Below are positions 33,871-41,212 of a DNA stretch of 64,000 nt, one piece after another; position 1 is the stretch's first letter, and each line of letters begins with the position of its first letter. Origin of the DNA: an uncultured Flavonifractor sp. (GTDB lineage Bacteria > Bacillota > Clostridia > Oscillospirales > Oscillospiraceae). The stretch is taken from contig NZ_CALWXV010000005.1 in assembly GCF_944385615.1 (NCBI RefSeq), forward strand, positions 1 through 64,000, in the 5' to 3' direction. The position numbers and the translations under genes are program-made. The notes below the pieces were generated by a model that had not been told where the DNA came from, ran no database searches, and saw nothing but the letters and a program-made list of their open reading frames with translations.

Positions 33871-34655
33871 GTTCCGGACTGTATCAGATTCGTGACAAAG
33901 ATTTGGACACCACGCTGGACCTGACCCGGCTGAAACCCTACGGCGACACCATGAACGACGGCAAGGTGCAGCTCTCCTTCACCCTGCCTGTCAAGGACGA
34001 CGACAAGGGCGCGGCGGCGGCCGTGCTGATGGCTCAGAAGATGGGTCTGGCCGACCCCAATGTGGCCCTCCGCCAGAAGCTGGACGAGAGCTTTACCTTC
34101 TATGTGGTGTATGGCTCCCTGACCCACTCCATCAACTACAACGAGATCGTGGTGCAGACCGTGGCCGATGAGGCCATGGGCATGGACGAGACCGACGAGT
34201 TCCTGAAGGAGCGGCTGGGCCGCAAGCTGGTGGTGGTAGGCGCTTCCACCGGCACCGACGCCCATACCGTGGGCATCGACGCCATCATGAACCGGAAGGG
34301 CTTTGCCGGTCACTACGGCCTGGAGCGCTATGAGATGATTGAGGCCTATAACCTTGGCTCTCAGGTGCCCAATGAGGAGTTCCTCCGCAAGGCTGCCGAG
34401 GTCAACGCCGATGTGTTGCTGGTCTCTCAGACCGTTACCCAGAAGGACGTCCACATCCAGAACCTGACCGAGCTCATCGAGCTGGCCGAGGCCGAGGGCG
34501 TCCGTGAGAAATACATCTTCTGCTGCGGCGGCGCCCGCATTACCCACGCCCTGGCCAAGGAGCTGGGCTATGACGCCGGCTTTGGCGCCGGTACCTACGC
34601 CGATGACGTGGCTACCTTCTGCGCCAAGGAAATGGTCCGCCGTCTGGGCAAATAA
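33867..34655 (+). CDS. kamE: Lysine 5,6-aminomutase beta subunit
   Basis: B12-binding subunit of 262 aa. The cobalamin motif Asp131-x-His133-x2-Gly136 (DAHTVG) supplies the cobalt ligand, and Lys144 in MNRKGFAGHYG is the PLP-binding lysine; both numbers match the characterised clostridial KamE. The N-terminal domain is a dimerisation domain. Translational coupling to kamD (4-bp overlap). It closes the lysine operon in this window; kal and butyrate genes must lie elsewhere. Confidence 0.97.
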   Translation: MSSGLYQIRDKDLDTTLDLTRLKPYGDTMNDGKVQLSFTLPVKDDDKGAAAAVLMAQKMGLADPNVALRQKLDESFTFYVVYGSLTHSINYNEIVVQTVADEAMGMDETDEFLKERLGRKLVVVGASTGTDAHTVGIDAIMNRKGFAGHYGLERYEMIEAYNLGSQVPNEEFLRKAAEVNADVLLVSQTVTQKDVHIQNLTELIELAEAEGVREKYIFCCGGARITHALAKELGYDAGFGAGTYADDVATFCAKEMVRRLGK

Positions 34656-34702
34656 CCTCTGATTTTTCCTTTTCTCCTCTTTTTCCCCTCTTTTTCTCTG
34701 TA

Positions 34703-34739
34703 GGACAACGGGGTCCCTGACTGGGGGCCCCGTTGTTCC
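34703..34739 (+). terminator. Probable terminator of the lysine operon
   Basis: ACAACGGGG (34705-34713) pairs with CCCCGTTGT (34728-34736), with further pairing inside. Only a weak T run follows. Confidence 0.6.
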
Positions 34740-34757
34740 TATGTAAGAAGCACAAAA

Positions 34758-34790
34758 CGCCGGGGCGGTTGATAGCCAACCGCCCCGGCG
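34758..34790 (-). terminator. Terminator of the HAD/rpoN operon
   Basis: A 14-bp perfect stem CGCCGGGGCGGTTG with loop ATAGC. On the minus strand it is followed by TTTTGTGCTT. Confidence 0.75.
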
Positions 34791-34813
34791 CTTCTGTTCT
34801 TACATCTGTTCTT

Positions 34814-35473
34814 TTATTTCAGCCCCAGCCAGGCCTTCAGCGCCCACAGGTCCTCCGCCATATAGTCTACCGGCAGGCCGCTGGCTGCAAAATCCTGCCG
34901 GGTGGTGGTGCCGTTGAGGACGGCGCAGAAATGGGTCCCCGCCCGGTGGGCGGTCTCACAGTCGATGAGGGTATCGCCGCAGAACAGCACCTGCTCCGGC
35001 TTCAGCCCCTGGGCCGCCACCGCCGCCAGCAGCCCCTGAGGGTCCGGCTTGGGCCGGTCCACCAGATCACCGCCGGTGAGGGACACCAGATAGGGCAGCA
35101 CCCCTCTGGCCTCCAGCACCGCCCGCAGCGTGTCGGTGCGCTTGGTGCTTACCACTCCCGCCGGGATTTCCGCCGCCTTCAGGGCGGAGAGCAGCTCCGC
35201 CGCCCCAGGAAAGAGCTTGGTCACCTCCACCTGGAGCGGGGCGGCCTTTTCAGTGTACAGCCGCCGGAACTCCGCCCGTCGCTCCGGCTGGTCGTCTCCG
35301 GTAAGGGCGGTGTATCCGTCCTCCAGGGTCAGGCCTACGGTATGGCGCACCTGCTCCCGCTGGGGCAGGGGCAGCCCCATTTTGTCAAAGCCGTACCGGA
35401 AGCCGGTGACAATGGCCTCAGTGGCATCCCCCAATGTATAGTCAAAATCAAAAAATACCCCGTGAAACTCCAT
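34814..35473 (-). CDS. HAD family hydrolase, phosphoglycolate phosphatase-like
   Basis: A 219-aa cytosolic phosphatase of the HAD superfamily. Motif I is FFDFDYTLGD (Asp nucleophile near residue 9), motif II is VVSTKRT, and motif III/IV is KPDPQG with LFCGDTLIDCETAHRAG. A helical cap lies between them. Substrate unknown. I use ATG 35473 with GGGAGG upstream; the frame opens 12 bases earlier at a TTG that overlaps the ribosome site. It starts 14 bases after rpoN and is probably cotranscribed. Confidence 0.88.
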   Translation of the reverse strand: MEFHGVFFDFDYTLGDATEAIVTGFRYGFDKMGLPLPQREQVRHTVGLTLEDGYTALTGDDQPERRAEFRRLYTEKAAPLQVEVTKLFPGAAELLSALKAAEIPAGVVSTKRTDTLRAVLEARGVLPYLVSLTGGDLVDRPKPDPQGLLAAVAAQGLKPEQVLFCGDTLIDCETAHRAGTHFCAVLNGTTTRQDFAASGLPVDYMAEDLWALKAWLGLK

Positions 35474-35486
35474 GTTTCCTCCCAAT

Positions 35487-36857
35487 TCATTCGTATTGCT
35501 TTCGCCCCGTGGTGCTGGGGATGTGCAGCTCGTCCCGGTACTTGGCCACGGTACGCCGGGAGAGAGGACAGCCCTGGGCGGTCATCATCTGACACAGCTT
35601 CTGGTCGGACAGGGGCTTTTTCTTGTCCTCTCCGGCGATGAGCTTTTTCAACAGCGCCTTGGCCGCGTCCGGGGATGCGGCCTCCTCTCCCCCGCTTCCC
35701 GTCCCCAGGCTGCGGGAAAAGAAATAGCTCAGGGGATAGACCCCCATGGAGCACTGAATATACTTGTCCTTTACCGCCCGGCTCACTGTGGACTCGTGGA
35801 CGCCGATGCGTCCCGCCACGTCGGCCAAGGACATGGGCACCAGATGGCCCGGCCCCTGCCGGAAAAAGGCCTCCTGCAACTCCAGAATACAGCCCGCGCA
35901 GGACATGAGGGTAGAGCGGCGCTGTTCGATGGCGTGGACCATCCACTTGGCCTGTTTCACCTTGCCGGTCAGATAGTCCTTGACCTGCTGGTCGTCGCTC
36001 TCCTTTAGTAAGCGGGTATAATATCCGCTGATGCCCAGATGGGGAAAATAGTAATCGTTGGTCAGCAGCTCAAAGTGGTCGGGAAAGCTGACCACAATGA
36101 TATCCGGGTTGATGTAGGTCAGATTTTCCCGTGCGGCAAAGCCGGTGCCCGGCCGGGGATTCAGGCTACGGATGCGCTCACAGGCGGCCCGCACCTCCTC
36201 CGGCGCGGCCTTCAGCTCCCGGGCAATGAGGCCGTAGCGGCTTTTGGACAGAGCGTCCAGCTGACTGTCCACAATACGGACCGCCAGCCAGTCCACCGGA
36301 GCGCGGCGGAGCAGCTGTAAGCGCAGGCACTCGGACAAGTCCCGGGCTCCCACTCCGGCGGGCTCCAAGGACTGCACCGCCGCCAGCGCCCGCTCCAGCA
36401 CCTCCATGGAACAGCCGTAGTCGGCGGCCAGGATTTCCATAGGCTCGTCCAGCCAGCCATTGGCATTGAGGCTCTCCACCAGAAAGGCTCCCGCCTCCGC
36501 CACCTCCGGGGGCAGCTCCAGCGTCTTCAGCTGGGAGAGCACATAATAATAAAGGTTGTCCTCTTGGTCCTCCAGGGTGCCGTAGTTGCCCAGCCGGTCG
36601 TCCTGCTCCTCGGTATCCTGCTGGTGGTAATAGCGGTTCTGGGGATCGGTGGACTCCAGCCACTCCAGCTTCCGATGGAGCTGATCGCTCTCGTCCGCCC
36701 GGTCGTAGCGCTCCTCCGGCTCCAGCACCGGGTTTTCCTGTACGGCCTCCTCTATATACTCCAGCAGCTCCTGAGACCCCATTTGCAGGATCTCCATAGA
36801 CTGCATCATCTGGGGAGAGAGGGTCTGGGTCTGCTTTTGCGTCAGATTCAGTTCCAA
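35487..36857 (-). CDS. rpoN: RNA polymerase sigma-54 factor
   Basis: A 456-aa sigma-54 factor. The N-terminal activator-interacting region is Gln-rich (LTQKQTQTLSPQMMQSMEILQM), a core-binding domain covers about residues 110-290, and the RpoN box SRRTVAKYRDEL near the C-terminus binds the -24 element. The frame is open to 36911, but a TTGAAA/TATACT promoter overlaps that ATG, so it cannot be the start. TTG 36857, with GGGAGG upstream, gives the expected family N-terminus MELNLTQ. Its bacterial enhancer-binding partners are not in the window. Confidence 0.93.
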   Translation of the reverse strand: MELNLTQKQTQTLSPQMMQSMEILQMGSQELLEYIEEAVQENPVLEPEERYDRADESDQLHRKLEWLESTDPQNRYYHQQDTEEQDDRLGNYGTLEDQEDNLYYYVLSQLKTLELPPEVAEAGAFLVESLNANGWLDEPMEILAADYGCSMEVLERALAAVQSLEPAGVGARDLSECLRLQLLRRAPVDWLAVRIVDSQLDALSKSRYGLIARELKAAPEEVRAACERIRSLNPRPGTGFAARENLTYINPDIIVVSFPDHFELLTNDYYFPHLGISGYYTRLLKESDDQQVKDYLTGKVKQAKWMVHAIEQRRSTLMSCAGCILELQEAFFRQGPGHLVPMSLADVAGRIGVHESTVSRAVKDKYIQCSMGVYPLSYFFSRSLGTGSGGEEAASPDAAKALLKKLIAGEDKKKPLSDQKLCQMMTAQGCPLSRRTVAKYRDELHIPSTTGRKQYE

Positions 36858-36901
36858 GGCAGCTTCCTCCCTTCGCCCATATTCGCGGTTTCCCGGAAGA
36901 A

Positions 36902-36931
36902 AGTATACCATGGACGCCCCCTCTATTTCAA
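36902..36931 (-). promoter_or_regulatory. Promoter of rpoN
   Basis: On the minus strand TTGAAA (36931-36926), 18-bp spacer, TATACT (36907-36902). Supports the TTG 36857 start. Confidence 0.75.
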
Positions 36932-36955
36932 CCGTTCACCCTATAGAAAAACGTC

Positions 36956-37273
36956 TCACTCCGGGAGCTTCAGCAGCTGCTCGGCTCCATAGCGCAGGCA
37001 GCGGCACAGACGCCGCTCTCCCCGCTTGATGGTGCGGGAAACGGTGGATTTATCCACCCCCATCAGCTCGGCGATCTGGCGCATATTGAGCCGCTTATGA
37101 TAGTAGAGCTCCATACACTCCCGCTGCCGGGGGGTCACATCCTCCCGCAGCGCCAGCATCACATTGCGGCGGAGCCTGCCCATCTGCTCGGAGTTGCTCT
37201 CTGCCATGTCCCGGACATAGACCGCCATATCGGCGGCAAAGTCCCTGCCTCTTCTATACCGTGTACCGGACAT
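36956..37273 (-). CDS. Sigma factor-like helix-turn-helix protein
   Basis: A 105-aa protein whose C-terminal half is a sigma region-4 type HTH (VTPRQRECMELYYHKRLNMR, QIAELMGVDKSTVSRTIKRGERRL in two segments). No region 2, so it cannot act as an ordinary sigma factor. Similar small proteins occur in Firmicutes as ArpU-like or sigma-70 region-4 regulators. It overlaps the preceding 77-aa gene by 20 bp and precedes rpoN by 98 bp. Start at ATG 37273 with GGGGGTATC upstream. Confidence 0.8.
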   Translation of the reverse strand: MSGTRYRRGRDFAADMAVYVRDMAESNSEQMGRLRRNVMLALREDVTPRQRECMELYYHKRLNMRQIAELMGVDKSTVSRTIKRGERRLCRCLRYGAEQLLKLPE

Positions 37274-37487
37274 TGCAGTGATACCCCCTGTCATAGTAGC
37301 GTTCACACAGCACGGCCAGGTCCCTGGACTCCCGCCAAATGGTCTCCAGCCGCCGGATGCGCTCCTCCAGCAGCCTCCGGCTGTGGACGTCGGTCTCTCC
37401 CAGCCGCTGGTGCTCCAGCAGCCGCACCCTCTGCCGCAGGGTCTCCGCGCCTGCCCGGTATTGTACTGATAACTCCTGTAGTGTCAT
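37254..37487 (-). CDS. Small coiled-coil protein
   Basis: A 77-aa hydrophilic protein with heptad-like charged repeats (AETLRQRVRLLEHQRLGE; LLEERIRRLETIWRES), so probably a helical coiled coil. It ends with RDLAVLCERYYDRGYHCN. It lies between the zinc-ribbon protein and the sigma-like protein. Family not recognised, but this small protein plus an HTH sigma-like partner is a common pair in Firmicute genomes. ATG with GGGGAAGAGG upstream. Confidence 0.68.
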   Translation of the reverse strand: MTLQELSVQYRAGAETLRQRVRLLEHQRLGETDVHSRRLLEERIRRLETIWRESRDLAVLCERYYDRGYHCNVRYTV

Positions 37488-37650
37488 GCCTCTTCCCCTT
37501 TTCTCTATCTATATACTCTGCCCGGCAGTGGGCGCACAGCTCACGCTCCTCACCGTAAAGTTCCAGACCGCACTGGCTGCACCACCCTGCCGGAGGGACC
37601 CGCTGCACGTCCCGCAGCGGGTCTGTCCACACCTGTGGCCGGATACCCAT
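37303..37650 (-). CDS. Small zinc-ribbon protein with an ORF overrunning the next gene
   Basis: From ATG 37650 (GGAGGGGGA immediately upstream, a strong ribosome site) the first 55 residues look real: VPPAGWCSQCGLELYG and ELCAHCRAEY form a Cys-x2-Cys ... Cys-x2-Cys zinc ribbon. After about residue 55 the frame runs 185 bp over the next gene in Ala/Gly/Pro-rich sequence that looks like an out-of-frame shadow. Either the protein really has this tail, or a stop was lost by a frameshift or sequence error. Function unknown. Confidence 0.5.
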   Translation of the reverse strand: MGIRPQVWTDPLRDVQRVPPAGWCSQCGLELYGEERELCAHCRAEYIDREKGKRHDTTGVISTIPGRRGDPAAEGAAAGAPAAGRDRRPQPEAAGGAHPAAGDHLAGVQGPGRAV

Positions 37651-37688
37651 TCCCCCTCCAAAAATTTTTGAAAAAATCGTTTTTTCCC

Positions 37689-37717
37689 TTGACAAATCCC
37701 CCTTCGTCTGTTAGAAT
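37689..37717 (+). promoter_or_regulatory. Promoter of the tRNA pair
   Basis: TTGACA (37689-37694), 17 bp, TAGAAT (37712-37717), starting about 27 bases before tRNA-Thr. Confidence 0.88.
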
Positions 37718-37743
37718 AACATTCGCTGTGGACGAGCTGGTTT

Positions 37744-37819
37744 GCTGGTGTAGCTCAGTTGGTAGAGCAGTTGATTTGTAATCAACCGGTCGGGGGTTCG
37801 AGTCCGTCCACCAGCTCCA
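37744..37819 (+). tRNA. tRNA-Thr (TGT)
   Basis: Complete 76-nt cloverleaf with encoded CCA (37817-37819). Acceptor GCTGGTG pairs with CACCAGC. D-arm TAGCTCAGTTGGTAGAGCA. The anticodon loop TTTGTAA gives anticodon TGT, and the T-arm contains GGTTCGAGTCC. Confidence 0.97.
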
Positions 37820-37831
37820 ACAAGTTCATAT

Positions 37832-37916
37832 GGAGGAGTTCCCGAGTGGCCAAAGGGGGCAGACTGTAAATCTGTTGCGATTCGCTTCGGTGGTTCGAAT
37901 CCACCCTCCTCCACCA
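37832..37916 (+). tRNA. tRNA-Tyr (GTA)
   Basis: Complete 85-nt class II tRNA with a long variable arm and encoded CCA (37914-37916). Acceptor GGAGGAG pairs with CTCCTCC. Anticodon GTA at 37866-37868. It follows tRNA-Thr by 12 bases on the same transcript. Confidence 0.97.
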
Positions 37917-37917
37917 A

Positions 37918-37947
37918 AACGTCCTGCCGATAGGCGGGGCGTTTTTT
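37918..37947 (+). terminator. Terminator of the tRNA operon
   Basis: AACGTCCTGCC pairs with GGCGGGGCGTT (one mismatch, GATA loop) followed by TTTTTT, directly after tRNA-Tyr. Confidence 0.85.
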
Positions 37948-38022
37948 ATTGGAGTTATATGTAATTTTTTGTAATTTTAAGTCATGCCTTTTTGCCACTG
38001 TCATCCCATCCTCCAGCCGTCA

Positions 38023-38051
38023 CTGTCCCGCCAAAAGGCGGGGCAGTTTTT
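38023..38051 (+). terminator. Second terminator-like hairpin, no gene before it
   Basis: CTGTCCCGCC / GGCGGGGCAG with AAAA loop, followed by TTTTT. Only about 75 bp of non-coding sequence separate it from the tRNA terminator; perhaps the relic of a lost tRNA or small RNA. Confidence 0.6.
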
Positions 38052-38116
38052 GTATCCCACCGCTCCCCCTCGCTGTCCGCTTCCCTCCTTTCCGCGGCGG
38101 TGCTTCTTTGAAATCT

Positions 38117-38250
38117 CCAAACGGTGATAAATTCATCCACATTTGGAACTTTCGTTCTATCGCACAGCTATAATAACACCAAACGGAGATAGAAGTCAAT
38201 CATTTTTTGTCGAATGATGTTGCGTTTGGTGATAAAATGTGGTAGAATAG
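38117..38250 (+). promoter_or_regulatory. Control region of the S24 repressor: SOS-box-like site, repeated operators, promoter
   Basis: GAAC-TTTC-GTTC at 38146-38157 is a perfect match to the LexA box GAAC-N4-GTTC. The motif CCAAACG occurs three times: 38116-38123 (TCCAAACG), 38178-38185 (ACCAAACG) and inverted as CGTTTGGT at 38223-38230. TTGCGT (38220-38225), 17 bp, TAGAAT (38243-38248) is the probable promoter, with the last operator inside it. TATAAT at 38169-38174 may be a second -10. Auto-repression plus SOS control is the natural reading. Confidence 0.65.
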
Positions 38251-38280
38251 ACCCACAAATGGGACAGGAGGGAGTACGGT

Positions 38281-38910
38281 ATGGAGCAGGAGAGCACCTT
38301 TGGCGCCCGTCTGCGCAGCCTGATGGAAGAGTCCGGTTTCAGCTATGAACAGCTTGGGGACCGGCTGAATATGAATCCTCAGACCCTGAACCGCTATGTA
38401 TTGGGACAGCGAGAGCCCAAAATCGGTACCGCTGCCGCCATCGCCCGCGCTCTGGGGGTGGACCCGCTGTGGCTGCAGGGGTTTAACGTGCCCCGCCAGC
38501 CCCCTTCCGCCGCCCGGCGGGAGCCGGTGGTCCCCATTTTGGGCGTGATCCGGGCGGGAATGCCCATTCTGGCCAGCGAGCAAATCGAGGGCTACGCCGT
38601 GGCCAACGTGCCCGACCCGGAAGAGCACTTCTATCTCCGGGTCACCGGCGACAGCATGATCAACGCCGGCATCCGGGACGGAGATCTGGTGCTGATCCGG
38701 CGGCAATCCACGGCGGAAAACGGCCAGATCGTGGCCTGCCTGGTGGATGGGCAGGACGCCACCCTGAAGCGGTTCCGCTGTCAGAAGGGGATGGTCATTC
38801 TTCAGCCGGAAAATCCCTATTATGAACCTAAGATCATTCCCTTGCAGGACTTTGAGCAGGGGTTGGCCCGTATCGTCGGCGTGGCAGTCAAGCTGGTACG
38901 GGAGCTGTAA
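38281..38910 (+). CDS. S24 (LexA-like) family transcriptional repressor
   Basis: A 209-aa repressor with an XRE-type HTH (residues about 8-62) and a C-terminal S24 self-cleavage domain. The nucleophile is Ser125 in GDSMINAG, the general base Lys163 in DATLKRF, and a likely cleavage bond is Ala92-Gly93 (IRAGMP). In family members, RecA filaments after DNA damage trigger autocleavage. It differs from canonical LexA in its XRE instead of winged HTH. No phage genes are adjacent. It leads a three-gene operon with the next small protein and a cupin. Confidence 0.9.
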   Translation: MEQESTFGARLRSLMEESGFSYEQLGDRLNMNPQTLNRYVLGQREPKIGTAAAIARALGVDPLWLQGFNVPRQPPSAARREPVVPILGVIRAGMPILASEQIEGYAVANVPDPEEHFYLRVTGDSMINAGIRDGDLVLIRRQSTAENGQIVACLVDGQDATLKRFRCQKGMVILQPENPYYEPKIIPLQDFEQGLARIVGVAVKLVREL

Positions 38911-38923
38911 GGAGGAATCTGAC

Positions 38924-39283
38924 ATGCTGACAGACGATTGGATGCTGCGGCAGATCGATGGTCTGGCCCGCTCTCTGGCCAAGCTGGTGCTGAACAAGGA
39001 TTCCACCGACTACCTGCCCACCGGCGAGGCGGAGGACTCAGCTCTGGACGCCCTGCATTTCCAACTGGTGGAGCGGATCGCTGCTGGAGACGTGGGGGGC
39101 GCTGAGGACCTGCTCTTTCAGGAGAGCGACTGGTCCGACCTGCGCTATCTGGAGGTGGCGGTGGATTTCTATACCCGCCTCAACGGCCTGACCGATCAGC
39201 AGCTGGAGGAGGCCGGCTTTGACCGGGAGGAACTCCAGGAGGGGTTACAGGAGCTGGCCGGGCGCTTCGGCGTGATTTTATAA
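38924..39283 (+). CDS. Small hypothetical protein, DUF6483-like
   Basis: A 119-aa acidic protein. The N-terminus (WMLRQIDGLARSLAKLVLNKD) matches my recollection of DUF6483 proteins of Firmicutes, whose role is unknown. ATG 38924 has a strong GGAGGAATCTG upstream, 13 bases after the S24 gene stop. The rest is helical and Glu/Leu-rich. Confidence 0.75.
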   Translation: MLTDDWMLRQIDGLARSLAKLVLNKDSTDYLPTGEAEDSALDALHFQLVERIAAGDVGGAEDLLFQESDWSDLRYLEVAVDFYTRLNGLTDQQLEEAGFDREELQEGLQELAGRFGVIL

Positions 39284-39297
39284 GGAGGAGCACTGTT

Positions 39298-39630
39298 ATG
39301 AAACTCTGTTTCGATCAGATGGAAGAGACCGCTATGCCCCAATTCAAGGGCGGTGAAAAGATTACCTACAGCCGTTTTCTGGCCGATGGCCACAACCGCA
39401 TCATGCGCAACCGGCTGGAGCCCGGCGCCACCATCGGCCTGCACACCCACACCGGAAACAGCGAGATTCTGTACATCCTCTCCGGCAGCGGGAAGGCTGT
39501 CTGTGACGGCGTGGAGGAGCACCTTGGCCCCGGCGACTGTCACTACTGCCCGGAGGGCCATGCCCACACTCTGATGAACGACGGAACGGAAGATTTGCTC
39601 TTTTTCGCGGTAGTGCCCCAGCATAGCTAA
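39298..39630 (+). CDS. Cupin domain protein
   Basis: A 110-aa single-domain cupin. Metal-ligand motifs are GLHTHTGNSEILYILSG (His, His, Glu near residues 45-51) and HYCPEGHAHTL (near 81-91). Enzymatic versus sugar-binding role cannot be decided. It is 14 bases after the previous gene and ends the operon at a strong terminator. Confidence 0.88.
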   Translation: MKLCFDQMEETAMPQFKGGEKITYSRFLADGHNRIMRNRLEPGATIGLHTHTGNSEILYILSGSGKAVCDGVEEHLGPGDCHYCPEGHAHTLMNDGTEDLLFFAVVPQHS

Positions 39631-39643
39631 CGTTTGGCATAAT

Positions 39644-39692
39644 AAAACGCTCTGTTTTATCTCAGTGAAATAAAACAGAGCGTTTTGTTTTT
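39644..39692 (+). terminator. Terminator of the S24-cupin operon
   Basis: A 17-bp perfect stem, AAAACGCTCTGTTTTAT (39644-39660) with 39670-39686, followed by GTTTTTT. Confidence 0.93.
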
Positions 39693-39916
39693 TAATAAAA
39701 TTCCGGCAGATGGTCCACACCATATTTCCGCTGAAAGGCCTCCAGGTCTTTTTGTGTGCGGATACAGCACTCAGAGCGAAACTGGCCGGTGTGGAGGTTG
39801 CGCAGGCCGCCCTCCCGCTCGCCGGTGCAGATGCTGCGGCGGACGGCAGGGGTCCAGTTGGCCCGGTCATACTCCACCGGAGCCTCCTCTTTTTTGCGGC
39901 GGAACAGGGCCCTCAC
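39692..39916 (-). CDS. Small conserved cytosolic protein of unknown function
   Basis: A 74-aa basic-acidic protein (LFRRKKEEAPVEYD; RRSICTGEREGGLR; CCIRTQKDLEAFQRKYGVD). The same small protein family is widespread in Firmicutes and is often mislabelled aspartate dehydrogenase, which its size rules out. Two or three cysteines may bind metal. It overlaps the guanine deaminase stop by 4 bp and probably is the end of that operon. Confidence 0.75.
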   Translation of the reverse strand: MRALFRRKKEEAPVEYDRANWTPAVRRSICTGEREGGLRNLHTGQFRSECCIRTQKDLEAFQRKYGVDHLPEFY

Positions 39917-41193
39917 CCCCTGGTGCTATTTGGGAAAGGCTGGGGAACCAGCGCCCCAGCGCAGTAACGGGCGGCAATGCTCCGGTCGTCCCCATCGCAG
40001 AGGAACTGCTCCAGCTGTTCAAAGGGGGTGCGCTCCACCAGGGCGTCCAATTCCGTGGGACGGAGCACCAGGGCGTCAAATTCGTAGCCAGGCAAAAAGG
40101 CCCCCACATCCCCGAAAAACGCGCCTGCTCCCCGGGTGGCCAGATAGAAGGCCTCCGCCAGAGAGAGGGGGGACTGGTCGGGGTGGGTCATCCAGTTCAG
40201 CTTGGAGGTCTGTACCGTGGCGGTGACCGTGCGGGTCATGGCGGCGGTGTGGCCTCCCGCCACATCGCTGGCGGCACAGCACCGAAGCCCCTGGGACAGG
40301 TTTTGCCGCAGAGGCATGACGCCGCTGGACAGATTGACGTTGGACAGCGCGCAATGGGCCAGCATGGTGCCCCTGTCCTTCAGCAGGGCCTTCTCCCCCT
40401 CAGAGAGATAAATGGCGTGGGCCATGATGGTCTTGTCCTGCCGCAGCAGGCCGAAGCAGTCGTATACCTGAGTATAGGTGGGAATGTCCGGGTGAAGCTG
40501 GGATACCCATGCTACTTCACTGGGATTTTCTGATAGATGAGACTGAACGGGCAGGTCGTATTTTTCTGCCAACCCGCCCAGGCCTTCCATCAGCCGCGCC
40601 GTGGTGGAGGGGACAAACCGTGGGGTGAGGATAAAGCCGGTATGCTTAAGCTCCTCCCGGCTGCGGCAAATCAGCTCCTCCGTGTCCGCCAGGGAGGCGT
40701 CGGTGTCCTCCCGGAGGTCGTCGGGCGCATTGCGGTCCATATTCACCTTGCCGATCAAGCCCCGCAGGCCGGACTGCTCGGTCAGCTCCATCAGGCGCCA
40801 GGCCGCCTCCTTATGGATGGTGGCAAAGGCGGAAAAGCGCATGGTACCCACCGCCCACAGCTTGTTCAGGAAAGCTTTCCAGGCTCTGTCGGCAAAGACC
40901 GGGTCGGCAAAGCGGGCCTCCGCCGGGAAGGTGTAGGTCTCCAGCCAGGGCAGCAGCTGCTTGTCGTAGCCGATCCCCCGGTTGACGATCTGTGGGGCGT
41001 GGATGTGCAAATCGGTAAAGGCAGGAATAATGAGAGCGTCCCCCCAGTCGGTCACCGGCTGGTTCTCATACTGAGGGGGCAGCGTATCATACAGCCCCGC
41101 CACCTGCCGGCCCTCGGTGACCAAATAGGCGTTGGGGCGGATCTCCAGTTCCCCCAGGGCGGGCGTGTGAAGAAAGGTTCCTTTCAGGATCAT
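39913..41193 (-). CDS. guaD: Guanine deaminase (amidohydrolase superfamily)
   Basis: A zinc amidohydrolase of 426 aa; deaminates guanine to xanthine in purine catabolism. Metal-binding His63-x-His65 (DLHIHAPQ), substrate motifs QSHLSEN and MAHAIYLS, HCALSNVNLSSG and a final ASDVAGG aspartate all fit the GuaD family. No purine transport genes adjoin. Guanine specificity is from the family pattern and was not tested against other deaminases. Confidence 0.88.
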   Translation of the reverse strand: MILKGTFLHTPALGELEIRPNAYLVTEGRQVAGLYDTLPPQYENQPVTDWGDALIIPAFTDLHIHAPQIVNRGIGYDKQLLPWLETYTFPAEARFADPVFADRAWKAFLNKLWAVGTMRFSAFATIHKEAAWRLMELTEQSGLRGLIGKVNMDRNAPDDLREDTDASLADTEELICRSREELKHTGFILTPRFVPSTTARLMEGLGGLAEKYDLPVQSHLSENPSEVAWVSQLHPDIPTYTQVYDCFGLLRQDKTIMAHAIYLSEGEKALLKDRGTMLAHCALSNVNLSSGVMPLRQNLSQGLRCCAASDVAGGHTAAMTRTVTATVQTSKLNWMTHPDQSPLSLAEAFYLATRGAGAFFGDVGAFLPGYEFDALVLRPTELDALVERTPFEQLEQFLCDGDDRSIAARYCAGALVPQPFPNSTRG

Positions 41194-41212
41194 AAGATGC
41201 TCCTTTCCGGGG

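Noticed and set aside
37711..38004. Minus-strand ORF of about 97 aa with a GGFEPPKRIATDLQSA stretch
   Set aside because: It is the antisense of tRNA-Thr and tRNA-Tyr; such translations are a well-known annotation artefact.
38281..38910. S24 repressor as evidence of a prophage
   Set aside because: No integrase, structural or lysis genes nearby; neighbours are housekeeping-type genes.
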